This document shows positions 1 through 5,599 of a stretch of DNA of 22,100 nt, piece after piece. The notes below the pieces were generated by a model that ran no database searches, was not told the DNA's origin, and was given only the letters and a program-made list of their open reading frames with translations. The stretch comes from a virus, in the IMG/VR virus record IMGVR_UViG_3300030109_002959, positions 1-22,100 of that record. The stretch is one strand, 5' to 3'. The position numbers and the translations under genes are program-made. Numbering within the stretch: the stretch's first letter is position 1; the number at the start of each line of letters is the position of its first letter.

Positions 1-869
1 CCCTCTTCTGAGGTTGGGTCTTGCATATACTGTGCATTCCAATTTTTTGTAGAGATTGAGGCTTTCACAGAATCTAAATCATCTTTACTCCAATACTCAG
101 GCCAAACTGGTTTATCGTTAGGCATGATCGCAGGAAAAGAAATTACCTTCCACTGATCCGCTTTTACTTCTCCTTGAGCCTTCACTAATCTTCCTGTTAA
201 ATCATCAGTAGCCCATCGTGTCATGACTACTAAAATTCTTCCGCCTGGTTGTAAACGTTGTCTAGGTCCAGAGCTATACCATTCGTAAGCACGTTCCATC
301 GCTGAGTCAGACATAGAATCTTGCTCAGTATGTGGGTCATCGATAATAAGCAAATCGGCCCCTCGTCCTGTAATCGAACCGCCTACACCCGCTGCAAAGT
401 ATTCACCACCGTGATTGGTTTCCCACCTACCTTTTGCTTTACTATCTTCTCTAAGTGTAACATTTCCAAATATCTCTTTGTACTCTTTGGTGTTCATTAA
501 GTTTCGAACTTTGCTACCGAACCTTGAAGCAAGTTCAGCGTTGTGTGATACCTGCATTATTTTTTTCTTTGGATACTTTCCAACATACCAAGCAGGGAAT
601 AAGTAAGATGCAAATTCTGATTTAGTATGTCGTGGAGGCATATTGATTATGAGCCTCTTTGCGTCTCCATCTGCAATATCTTGAAACGCTTCAGAAATAA
701 TTTGATGGTGCCCATACTTCTTTGGGTCCTTTGTCTTACGATATATAAAATCTTGCCAAACAGATTCAGCAAATACCAGAAAATTATCTTGGCATAATTT
801 TATCCACTCAAGCTGTTTCTTAAGAATTATATCTTTTAGTTCTTCTTCAGTAAGGCTTTCAATATTCAT
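1..869 (-). CDS. terL: Terminase large subunit, ATPase part (3' end outside window)
   Basis: This is the packaging motor ATPase that drives DNA into the prohead. Translating the minus strand from the ATG at 869 gives an open frame of 289 codons that leaves the window without a stop. A Walker-A-like segment PPRHTKS lies at about residues 78-84. A Walker B segment LLIIDDPH follows at about 173-180, and the coupling-type motif MTRW at about 216-219. The spacing suits phage terminase ATPase domains of the Terminase_6 kind. The C-terminal nuclease domain should lie beyond the left edge. The start overlaps the end of the preceding gene by 11 bases, and GGGA lies a few bases upstream, so coupled translation is likely. 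The family assignment is firm; the missing half cannot be judged. Confidence 0.95.
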   Translation of the reverse strand, partial: MNIESLTEEELKDIILKKQLEWIKLCQDNFLVFAESVWQDFIYRKTKDPKKYGHHQIISEAFQDIADGDAKRLIINMPPRHTKSEFASYLFPAWYVGKYPKKKIMQVSHNAELASRFGSKVRNLMNTKEYKEIFGNVTLREDSKAKGRWETNHGGEYFAAGVGGSITGRGADLLIIDDPHTEQDSMSDSAMERAYEWYSSGPRQRLQPGGRILVVMTRWATDDLTGRLVKAQGEVKADQWKVISFPAIMPNDKPVWPEYWSKDDLDSVKASISTKNWNAQYMQDPTSEE

Positions 870-1311
870 ATTCCCATCTTAATTTTTTTAAAGAATGAAC
901 CTTGGGTTGCCATTCTCTGTTTTTCCTTGTTGTCCAACCTTTACCTTCAGGAAAGGATTGAGTTATGTTTACCATTTTGAAACCTGCAGCTTTTAAACTT
1001 ATACCAGATTCTGTCTCAAGAGTATAAGTTATTATTTTTGTACCACCCATTTCTTTCCAGATTCTAGCACAAGCACCATACAAAAAACTATTAATATTTT
1101 TGGTACCATCAGTACAAGTTCTTACAATCTCACCAACAAAACCATCATCAAGTCTTCTTGCTACTGGTCTACCAACAATTGCAACACCAACTAATTTATT
1201 ATCAACTAATGCACCAATACAAAATTTACACCCCCGTACTTGTTTAGAGTGTCTATGTTTTTCTATAACAAACGCATTTGCTTCTCTTAAGGTGCAAGGT
1301 TTAATTTTCAT
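859..1311 (-). CDS. XF1762 / gp66-like phage protein with acetyltransferase-like look
   Basis: The 150-aa product matches, from memory, the XF1762 or gp66-like phage family. Its N-terminus reads LREANAFVIEKHRHSKQVRG, and VGVAIVGRPVARRLDDG and VRTCTDGTKN follow in the usual order. The later segment TYTLETESGISLKAAGFK resembles the acetyl-CoA-binding half of GNAT folds, so an acyltransferase role is plausible but unproven. Members often sit beside terminase or replication genes. Here the gene directly precedes the large terminase subunit and overlaps its start by 11 bases. The start codon is ATG with only a weak upstream purine stretch. Length is normal for the family. The substrate is unknown. 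Confidence 0.85.
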   Translation of the reverse strand: MKIKPCTLREANAFVIEKHRHSKQVRGCKFCIGALVDNKLVGVAIVGRPVARRLDDGFVGEIVRTCTDGTKNINSFLYGACARIWKEMGGTKIITYTLETESGISLKAAGFKMVNITQSFPEGKGWTTRKNREWQPKVHSLKKLRWEYEY

Positions 1312-1452
1312 ACCGTTTGGGGTCCTACTATATTTATATATCCTACTTTGTAAACCCGTTCGCCACAGCTTGCCACCTGGCTGTGCGTAACCTGTAACTT
1401 GTACCTGCTTTTTTGATTTTTATAAATGAAATGAGCCTTGCAACAGGCTAGA

Positions 1453-1480
1453 CCTATGGCGTTAGTTATAACGCCATAGG
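1453..1480. terminator. Perfect 11-bp stem-loop between gene blocks
   Basis: The arms CCTATGGCGTT (1453-1463) and AACGCCATAGG (1470-1480) are perfectly complementary around the loop AGTTAT. The hairpin begins 11 bases beyond the stop of the minus-strand gene ending at 1491. A T-rich run follows only on the plus side, so it is a textbook intrinsic terminator only in the plus direction. For the minus-strand genes it may act as an RNA end stabiliser. A second small stem, AGCCT (1434-1438) and AGGCT (1445-1449), lies directly next to it. Confidence 0.6.
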
Positions 1481-1490
1481 TTGTTTATTA

Positions 1491-1751
1491 TTATTCTTGG
1501 GAGTGTAAAGCTTGAACTAACGTACTAAATTTCTTTAATACATTGTCTTTAAACTCATCAACAACAGGATTTCCAACATTCTCAAGTATATGCTTTTCAC
1601 ATTCACCCATTAATAGTTGGAACATAATCTCATAGTTGAGTTGTTTCTTTTGACCATTCTCAATAACCATGTCAGCTAATGAGGTTGGTGTTGACGTGTT
1701 AAGTCTTTCACTTAACACGTTAGCGATATTAATTAAATCATTATTGGGCAT
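1491..1751 (-). CDS. Small acidic phage protein, unknown
   Basis: I do not recognise this 86-aa protein. It is soluble-looking and mostly helical in composition, with a short central Lys/Gln patch (NGQKKQLNYE) and an acidic stretch around VVDEFKDNVLKKF. No membrane segment or metal-binding motif is visible. Its ATG overlaps the end of the upstream gene by 11 bases, as expected for a translationally coupled pair. It is the last gene before the paired hairpins at 1434-1480, so it probably closes a two-gene unit driven by the promoter near 2097-2124. It may act together with its upstream neighbour. Confidence 0.65.
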   Translation of the reverse strand: MPNNDLINIANVLSERLNTSTPTSLADMVIENGQKKQLNYEIMFQLLMGECEKHILENVGNPVVDEFKDNVLKKFSTLVQALHSQE

Positions 1752-2067
1752 TGTTATCCCCTATCGCTTTATATTCGCTGTACTCTAATTCAGTACAGAA
1801 CTTGTTGAATAAATCATTATGAGCAATTTTGAAATTAGCAGTTTCAAATTTCTTTCTCTTTCGATTTATTTTTTGTAAGCCAAAACTATTTCCATGTTCA
1901 TCTTGAACTATGATTAAGTTTTGGTTTGATCTATTAAACACATCAACAACATTCTGTTTCATTGTGTCTAACTCTTTAGCTAGTCTATTAGACTTTAGCT
2001 TTAACTGAGCATAAGCAAGAACTACTTTCTTTTCATCTTGCCTTAGCTTTTTTATTGCATTTGTCAT
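1741..2067 (-). CDS. Coiled-coil phage protein, unknown
   Basis: The 108-aa product begins with a Lys-rich helix (about residues 5-40) whose hydrophobic spacing suggests a coiled coil. A compact segment NLIIVQDEHGNSFGLQKINRKRKKF follows in two parts and looks like a small beta element with a basic tail. The family is not recognised. The ATG is preceded by GAGGT five bases upstream, and a good promoter lies just before it, so this is probably the first gene of a short unit with the gene at 1491-1751, which it overlaps. It could be a regulator or an assembly factor; nothing decides between these. Confidence 0.7.
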   Translation of the reverse strand: MTNAIKKLRQDEKKVVLAYAQLKLKSNRLAKELDTMKQNVVDVFNRSNQNLIIVQDEHGNSFGLQKINRKRKKFETANFKIAHNDLFNKFCTELEYSEYKAIGDNNAQ

Positions 2068-2096
2068 TTTTACCTCTTTGTTTGTTTGACAGTAAG

Positions 2097-2124
2097 AATA
2101 TATATCTTATCTCATCTTATGCAA
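2097..2124 (-). promoter_or_regulatory. Sigma70-type promoter for the 2067-1491 gene pair
   Basis: On the minus strand TTGCAT (2124-2119) is followed after 16 bases by TATATT (2102-2097). The next start codon is about 30 bases downstream and has a GAGGT ribosome binding site. The position, in a 61-base gap between genes, supports a functional promoter. Confidence 0.5.
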
Positions 2125-2128
2125 CCCC

Positions 2129-2347
2129 TTAATTAATCTTTTTTTTAAGGTCTTTAATAGGTATTCTTTTACCTCCATCAATACTAATACTGACATCTTT
2201 ATCATCTCCAATCGATTTAATTATAAAATTTAAGAACGCATCTTCGTGTGCCGTGCCATGCTCCAGCTTGGTAATCTTAAGTTTGTCGTTCTTCGTTGAG
2301 AACGAGGCGACATCTGTCGCCTCGTCTTTTTTAAATTTTTTAGCCAT
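2129..2347 (-). CDS. Small lysine-rich phage protein, unknown
   Basis: The preferred start is the ATG at 2347, which forms a TAATG overlap with the stop of the upstream gene. A TTG six bases further upstream is less likely. The product is 72 aa, begins MAKKFKKDEATD and ends in KDLKKKIN. The middle contains SISIDGGKRIPI, which looks like a short beta hairpin. No family is recognised. Codons 8-17 coincide with a perfect 10-bp hairpin (2302-2325). The mRNA is therefore strongly structured just after the start, which may limit translation. Confidence 0.65.
   Translation of the reverse strand: MAKKFKKDEATDVASFSTKNDKLKITKLEHGTAHEDAFLNFIIKSIGDDKDVSISIDGGKRIPIKDLKKKIN
2302..2332 (+). terminator. Strong terminator-like hairpin inside a minus-strand gene
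   Basis: The arms ACGAGGCGAC (2302-2311) and GTCGCCTCGT (2316-2325) pair perfectly around the loop ATCT. C and six T follow on the plus strand. This is the full form of an intrinsic terminator for plus-strand transcription, yet it lies in the coding part of a minus-strand gene. It could stop antisense or read-through transcripts. Confidence 0.5.
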
Positions 2348-2772
2348 TACCAACTACACCAATATTCAACGACCTTCTTATCGTTGATCGCTTGTTCACA
2401 GAACTTCAAGAACTTAATATCTTGTTCCTTGTATTCTTTGACACTTTCTTCTTGGAACTGCTGACCCCAGAAGAAACCATCTTCGGCAACGTAATCCTTG
2501 TACCCCTCTTGGATTTGTTCGGCTAACTCTTTCGCCACCTCTTCTGTTACATAGACAGGACTGTCATCATCTCCATTAAAACCGAGATGTGAAAGCATTC
2601 CTTTGTGTTCGTGGTTAGTGTTTTGTTCATTCCATTTCGCTGACATGAACTGCTGAAGTCTTGCGTGTTTTCTCCACACAAAAACTTTTTCGTTTTCCTC
2701 TTTATCATCTTCGTAGTATTTTTCCCAATCTACCTTATGACCACGAAGATGTGCGTGTTGATCTAATCCCAT
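2347..2772 (-). CDS. Conserved MGLD...WRKH phage protein, unknown role
   Basis: The 141-aa product fits a widespread phage family recognised by an N-terminal MGLD, a WRKH motif (here VFVWRKHARLQQFMSAKW), a DGFFWG segment and a C-terminal aromatic end (here VEYWCSW). In cyanophage genomes such proteins have often been labelled phosphoglycerate kinase, a label without real support. The function is unknown. The ATG has AAGGA eight to nine bases upstream, so it is translated independently. Its stop overlaps the next start as TAATG. The leader region upstream contains a 17-bp palindrome at 2843-2859, a possible operator. Confidence 0.8.
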   Translation of the reverse strand: MGLDQHAHLRGHKVDWEKYYEDDKEENEKVFVWRKHARLQQFMSAKWNEQNTNHEHKGMLSHLGFNGDDDSPVYVTEEVAKELAEQIQEGYKDYVAEDGFFWGQQFQEESVKEYKEQDIKFLKFCEQAINDKKVVEYWCSW

Positions 2773-2842
2773 AAATTTCCTTTCCTTTATTTATTAGACA
2801 ACTTCATCTTATCAAATCCCATGACCATTGCAACAATTATCT

Positions 2843-2859
2843 TTTAGAATCATTCTAAA
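2843..2859. promoter_or_regulatory. 17-bp palindrome upstream of the MGLD gene
   Basis: TTTAGAAT (2843-2850) and ATTCTAAA (2852-2859) are perfect inverted arms around one C. The site lies about 70 bases upstream of the start at 2772, exactly where the AT-rich sequence gives way to the GC-rich island. It has the form of a repressor operator. No T-run follows, so a terminator is less likely. Confidence 0.45.
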
Positions 2860-3046
2860 CTGCAAAACCCGAACCTGAACTTCTGTGGAAGCCCCAGCTT
2901 CTGGCAGATCCGTGTGCTGCCCAGCCAGTCTTTTAGAACGAGACGAAGACGGCATCACAGGATACCAACGAGCGAGAGGACCAGGATCCCTGATGCCAGT
3001 AATGTTAAGTTCGGGAAAAGGAACAACATGCACAGGTAAGCGAGAA

Positions 3047-3259
3047 CTAGTCCCACTGAGCTTCTCCAGCATCAGCTGCTGCACCAGTCACCTCAGACTC
3101 GGCCCAGGTATTACCGTTTGCTATGCAGCGCGAGCCCCGAGATCCAGTTAGTGCGTATACTTTGCCTCCTTCAGGTTTGTCGACAGCGTCTGCAGCGGAC
3201 CAGCCATCCGGTGGTGAGTTTTCTTTGTTTAGTTTCTTAATTAATTTTCCGAGCTTCAT
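3047..3259 (-). CDS. Small protein inside the GC-rich island, unknown
   Basis: The 70-aa frame starts at an ATG with AGGAG six bases upstream, a strong ribosome binding site. A TTGACA promoter lies about 80-110 bases upstream. The first forty residues (MKLGKLIKKLNKEN, then DAVDKPEGGKVYALTGSR) look like a normal small phage protein. The last thirty come from the repeat-rich GC sequence and look less natural, so the C-terminus may be a recent extension or the frame may have been altered. No family is recognised. The real start is well supported; the end is uncertain. Confidence 0.55.
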   Translation of the reverse strand: MKLGKLIKKLNKENSPPDGWSAADAVDKPEGGKVYALTGSRGSRCIANGNTWAESEVTGAAADAGEAQWD

Positions 3260-3339
3260 CTTTTTCTCCTTTGTTTGTTAACCATGGTGCGCCCTGGTCT
3301 AGTCATTTCCAATGAAGGCCCTGCCAGCAGCGCGATATA

Positions 3340-3368
3340 CATATAAGATATCATGGGATACATGTCAA
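3340..3368 (-). promoter_or_regulatory. Promoter with consensus -35 inside the island
   Basis: On the minus strand TTGACA (3368-3363), a perfect -35 hexamer, is followed after 17 bases by TATATG (3345-3340). It lies in an AT-rich patch within the GC-rich island. It points toward the ribosome binding site and ATG at 3259, leaving a leader of about 70 bases. Confidence 0.55.
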
Positions 3369-3594
3369 TAGCCCAACGAAGTATTTTTAACGTACCAGTT
3401 CGTACCAGCAGGTGAATCCTGATGGCAGACCCCAGCTTCGGGAGCTGCATGGGCTCACCAGTTCCTTGAACGAGAAACGACATCTGTTAGTGAACGAGAA
3501 CGAGAACGAGCTTCGGTATCACCTGCTGCTGGATCCCAGGCCCCTGAACAAACAAAGAGGGAAAAGTTCAGAGGCCAGGGAACGAGAACGAGGA

Positions 3595-4002
3595 TCAGGC
3601 TGCATCGGGCTTCCGTCCCAGCTCCGTCAGCATCCTGCGCTGGACCAGTGGCCATTGTAACGGGAACGAGAACGAGGCAAATGCAACGAGGGAACGAGGA
3701 TCAGTAAACACGGACACCGGTCTGTAGAGTTTAAGGGTTCTCTTCAAAGGGGTCTCATCCAAGATAATAACTTTACCACCAGCCATTATATATTTGTTGA
3801 TCCAAACAATCTGCCATTTATTTAGCTTCGGATAACTTAATGAATCTGATTTTAATTCCATCCAGAAAACTTCATGATCCATTACTGCATGAATATCAGG
3901 TATACCGTTAATTGTGCTAGATTCTATGCGAGTTAAAAAGCAATCAGTCAGTCCTTTTTTTACCTTTTGCCATAGCCTAGACTCCCCATTTTTATTGCTC
4001 AT
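3595..4002 (-). CDS. VRR-NUC family nuclease
   Basis: The N-terminal hundred residues match the phage VRR-NUC type of PD-(D/E)XK nuclease, likely acting on branched or recombining DNA. SRLWQKVKKGL is followed by TRIESS, then NGIPDIHAV with catalytic Asp36, FWMELKSD with Glu49 and Lys51, and NKWQ with Gln64. The conserved end of the domain is KLYRPVSVFTDPRSL at about residues 91-105. The last thirty residues are encoded by the AACGAG repeat sequence of the adjacent island, seen on this strand as CTCGTT, and look like an added tail. Homologues known to me end near residue 100. The ATG at 4002 lies two bases after the stop of the upstream gene. Confidence 0.85.
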   Translation of the reverse strand: MSNKNGESRLWQKVKKGLTDCFLTRIESSTINGIPDIHAVMDHEVFWMELKSDSLSYPKLNKWQIVWINKYIMAGGKVIILDETPLKRTLKLYRPVSVFTDPRSLVAFASFSFPLQWPLVQRRMLTELGRKPDAA

Positions 4003-4004
4003 GA

Positions 4005-4304
4005 TTAAGTAAGTTTTTTGATTTCTTTAATAACAGAATTAGGAATAAGAGTTGTATTACCAATTGTTTCTATCTCTGTTTGATTATCGTTATAAGAGTA
4101 ATCTCCAAAAATTCTTGTAACACCTTTAGTTTGGGAGAGAAGGTGACCTTTGGTGATGCAGGTAGCCAGCTTAGCTTTTTTAACATCAGAGAAAGTAGAC
4201 CACGAAGAGTCCGAGACGATATCGAACCATTCAACAGAAACCATTGGATATTTATCAATCTCTTGTTTAACTTTTTTTGGCATTGCAATTCTTTTTCTAA
4301 TCAT
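4005..4304 (-). CDS. Small conserved-looking phage protein
   Basis: The preferred start is the ATG at 4304, which overlaps the stop of the preceding short frame. A TTG at 4313 is possible. The 99-aa product has a basic start (MIRKRIAMPKKVKQEI), then YPMVSVEWFDIVSDSSWSTF, and ends with a beta-rich part containing TRIFGDYSYND and TTLIPNSVIKEI. This layout, with a W-D dipeptide context, a second Trp, a Cys-x-x-x-G segment and an IP near the end, resembles small proteins common in phages, often encoded near packaging or regulatory genes. I cannot name a function. It sits between the small terminase subunit and VRR-NUC genes in one operon. Confidence 0.7.
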   Translation of the reverse strand: MIRKRIAMPKKVKQEIDKYPMVSVEWFDIVSDSSWSTFSDVKKAKLATCITKGHLLSQTKGVTRIFGDYSYNDNQTEIETIGNTTLIPNSVIKEIKKLT

Positions 4305-4401
4305 CAATCTCAACCTTTATCTTACCCACAGAGGTAAACATAGTAGAGTTATGTACTTGATTGAATGCGTCCAACCAATCAGACCAGCTAGCCTTTTTCA
4401 A
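4297..4401 (-). CDS. Possible 34-aa protein overlapping terS
   Basis: A TTG at 4401 opens a 34-codon frame (KKASWSDWLDAFNQVHNSTM, then FTSVGKIKVEIDD). It overlaps the last 14 bases of the small terminase gene, and its stop overlaps the ATG of the next gene. It fills the only gap between these two genes, and its composition is protein-like with a tryptophan-rich amphipathic start. The non-ATG start and short length keep this tentative. Confidence 0.4.
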   Translation of the reverse strand: MKKASWSDWLDAFNQVHNSTMFTSVGKIKVEIDD

Positions 4402-4918
4402 TTGCTGTAACGTCTTCTGACTCAATCTCGATTGTCTTGGCGTTATACCCATCGATCTTGTTTGACAGTTCCTCAAGTTTTTTCTCAAGTTGTTCACGTG
4501 ACATACCCTCCAAACCACTGACAGTTACTTCTTTACGATCTACATATGCACCTGCTAATTGACCTGATCTATATTCAGCATTTATAGCAGCAGCGTATTG
4601 TTTATCTTTCTCAGCTTTATCAGAAATTCGTTCTAATCTTTTAAATCTTCTTAAGTTGTCACTTTCATATTTCTTTTTTTCAAGATCAAATAATTTATCA
4701 AAATAATTTGCAATGTGTGGACTATGCTTTCTTGATAACATTCTTGATGCAACAGATCCATAATCTCTTTCATTAGTACAAACATAGCCTGCACGTTTAA
4801 GTGCTTCAGCTTGTGTAATTGATCCCCAATCTTTTACGTATATCTCTACAAACATTTTTTGTTTAGGAGTTAAATCAAGTTCAGTTCTTAATGATTTCTT
4901 TTTAAGTCCACCAGGCAT
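4388..4918 (-). CDS. terS: Terminase small subunit
   Basis: This 176-aa protein has the form of a phage small terminase subunit, which binds the packaging site and recruits the large subunit. The segment DLTPKQKMFVEIYV followed by GSITQAEALKRAGY (about residues 15-45) is the characteristic N-terminal helix-turn-helix region of the Terminase_2 family. A long, charged helical middle follows (about residues 75-130). The tail around MSREQLEKKLEELSNKIDG is likely a coiled coil used in oligomerisation or contact with the large subunit. The ATG overlaps the stop of the upstream 54-aa gene. The repeat island that may contain the packaging site lies about 700 bases downstream of the stop. Confidence 0.85.
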   Translation of the reverse strand: MPGGLKKKSLRTELDLTPKQKMFVEIYVKDWGSITQAEALKRAGYVCTNERDYGSVASRMLSRKHSPHIANYFDKLFDLEKKKYESDNLRRFKRLERISDKAEKDKQYAAAINAEYRSGQLAGAYVDRKEVTVSGLEGMSREQLEKKLEELSNKIDGYNAKTIEIESEDVTAIEKG

Positions 4919-5082
4919 TATTTATTGATACCACCTTTTTTAAATCCAAAATTCTTTTGCCCTGTCTTACGTTCTTCAACTCTTTTTTTATTTCTAAATC
5001 TTCTTTGAGTTAATGCTCTTCTGATTCGATCCTTACCAAATCGATTCATCATATCTACAACGTAAATTTGTTTTTTGTTCAT
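4918..5082 (-). CDS. 54-aa basic protein before terS
   Basis: The minus strand reads MNKKQIYVVDMMNRFGKDRI and ends FGFKKGGINK, with nearly a third Lys and Arg. Its stop overlaps the terS ATG as TAATG, and its start lies one base after the preceding stop, so it is well embedded in the operon. The final codons AAAAAAGGTGGTAT double as the Shine-Dalgarno sequence for terS. No family is recognised. Its charge suggests binding of DNA, RNA or an acidic partner. Confidence 0.7.
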   Translation of the reverse strand: MNKKQIYVVDMMNRFGKDRIRRALTQRRFRNKKRVEERKTGQKNFGFKKGGINK

Positions 5083-5083
5083 T

Positions 5084-5527
5084 TTAAACTATACCACCTT
5101 TTTTCTCTTTCCTTACTTCTCTAGTCAATTTACGATCAACTTTCAATCTTTTTAATGCACTTTTAGGTAGTATCAATCTATTGTATCTACCTTGTCTTTG
5201 GGAAGGTGAATGAAATGGAGATCTTTTAGGTGCAAACCTTGCAAACATTCTTCTACCAACAGCAGTCTCTCTAGCCGTTAATTTACCTTTTAAAATCAAC
5301 CTATCTTTTTTAGGAACTGTCTTAAAATCACCTGTAGTTTTAGCAAAACTTTTAGCTGCCAAAACTCTTTGCTTATCTGCTTTCTTAGTTTTAGCTCTCT
5401 CAAAAGCAAATCTACCTTGAAATTTATCATTTACTATATTACCTGGAGAAGAAGATGGTGCTCTTTTTTTACTAATACCTCTTAATACATCAACACCTTT
5501 TTTAAGAAGTAGTAGTTTTTTCATCAT
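5084..5527 (-). CDS. Highly basic phage protein, unknown
   Basis: This 147-aa protein is extremely rich in Lys and Arg throughout, with clusters such as GISKKRAP, RAKTKKADKQR, VPKKDRL and TREVRKEKKGG. It has no membrane segment. It may bind DNA, for example in packaging or in the head, but no domain is recognised. The start is one of two adjacent ATG codons at 5527 and 5524, with no ribosome binding site. The TATAAT box at 5541-5536 is so close that the transcript may begin near the start codon. Its C-terminus KKGGIV mirrors the KKGGI of the next gene, because both overlap a ribosome binding site. Confidence 0.75.
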   Translation of the reverse strand: MMKKLLLLKKGVDVLRGISKKRAPSSSPGNIVNDKFQGRFAFERAKTKKADKQRVLAAKSFAKTTGDFKTVPKKDRLILKGKLTARETAVGRRMFARFAPKRSPFHSPSQRQGRYNRLILPKSALKRLKVDRKLTREVRKEKKGGIV

Positions 5528-5535
5528 AATTTTTT

Positions 5536-5559
5536 ATTATATAGATTTTTCAGAGTAAT
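5536..5559 (-). promoter_or_regulatory. Promoter core for the leftward terS operon
   Basis: On the minus strand ATTACTCTG (5559-5551) is followed by CTATATAAT with TATAAT at 5541-5536, eight bases before the ATG at 5527. The same core occurs in mirror orientation at 5739-5762 for the divergent gene. A recognisable -35 box is absent, so an activator or a phage-specific factor may be needed. Confidence 0.5.
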
Positions 5560-5599
5560 AACTACATCCCCAAAAAGTTTCGATAGCGTTCCCGCAAGA

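Larger units (their letters stand above)
2862..3720. repeat. GC-rich, strand-asymmetric short-repeat island
   Basis: This roughly 860-base stretch differs sharply from its AT-rich surroundings. The line 3421-3480 has 35 G/C of 60, against 12 of 60 for 20581-20640. AACGAG occurs twelve times on the plus strand, at 2937, 2967, 3469, 3493, 3499, 3505, 3581, 3587, 3665, 3671, 3685 and 3693. I see no copy on the minus strand here. CCAG occurs about nineteen times against about four CTGG. Longer copies include GGGAACGAGAACGAGG at 3578 and 3662, AACGAGGATCAG at 3587 and 3693, CCCCAGCTTC at 2892 and 3430, and CGTACCAG at 3391 and 3401. Several tiny hairpins occur, such as CAGCT-TCGGG-AGCTG at 3433-3447. 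Two AT-rich patches inside carry a promoter and the start of the gene at 3259. The function is unknown. Confidence 0.8.

Noticed and set aside
415-606. Rightward frame inside the terminase region
   Set aside because: It is the shadow of the well-supported large terminase gene on the other strand.
2885-3660. Rightward open frames in the GC-rich island (2885-3151 and 3412-3660)
   Set aside because: They lack ribosome binding sites, read as repeat translation, and look like consequences of few stop codons in GC-rich sequence.
2862-3720. Diversity-generating retroelement template or variable repeat
   Set aside because: No reverse transcriptase is in the window, and the repeats are short exact words rather than a long pair differing at adenines.
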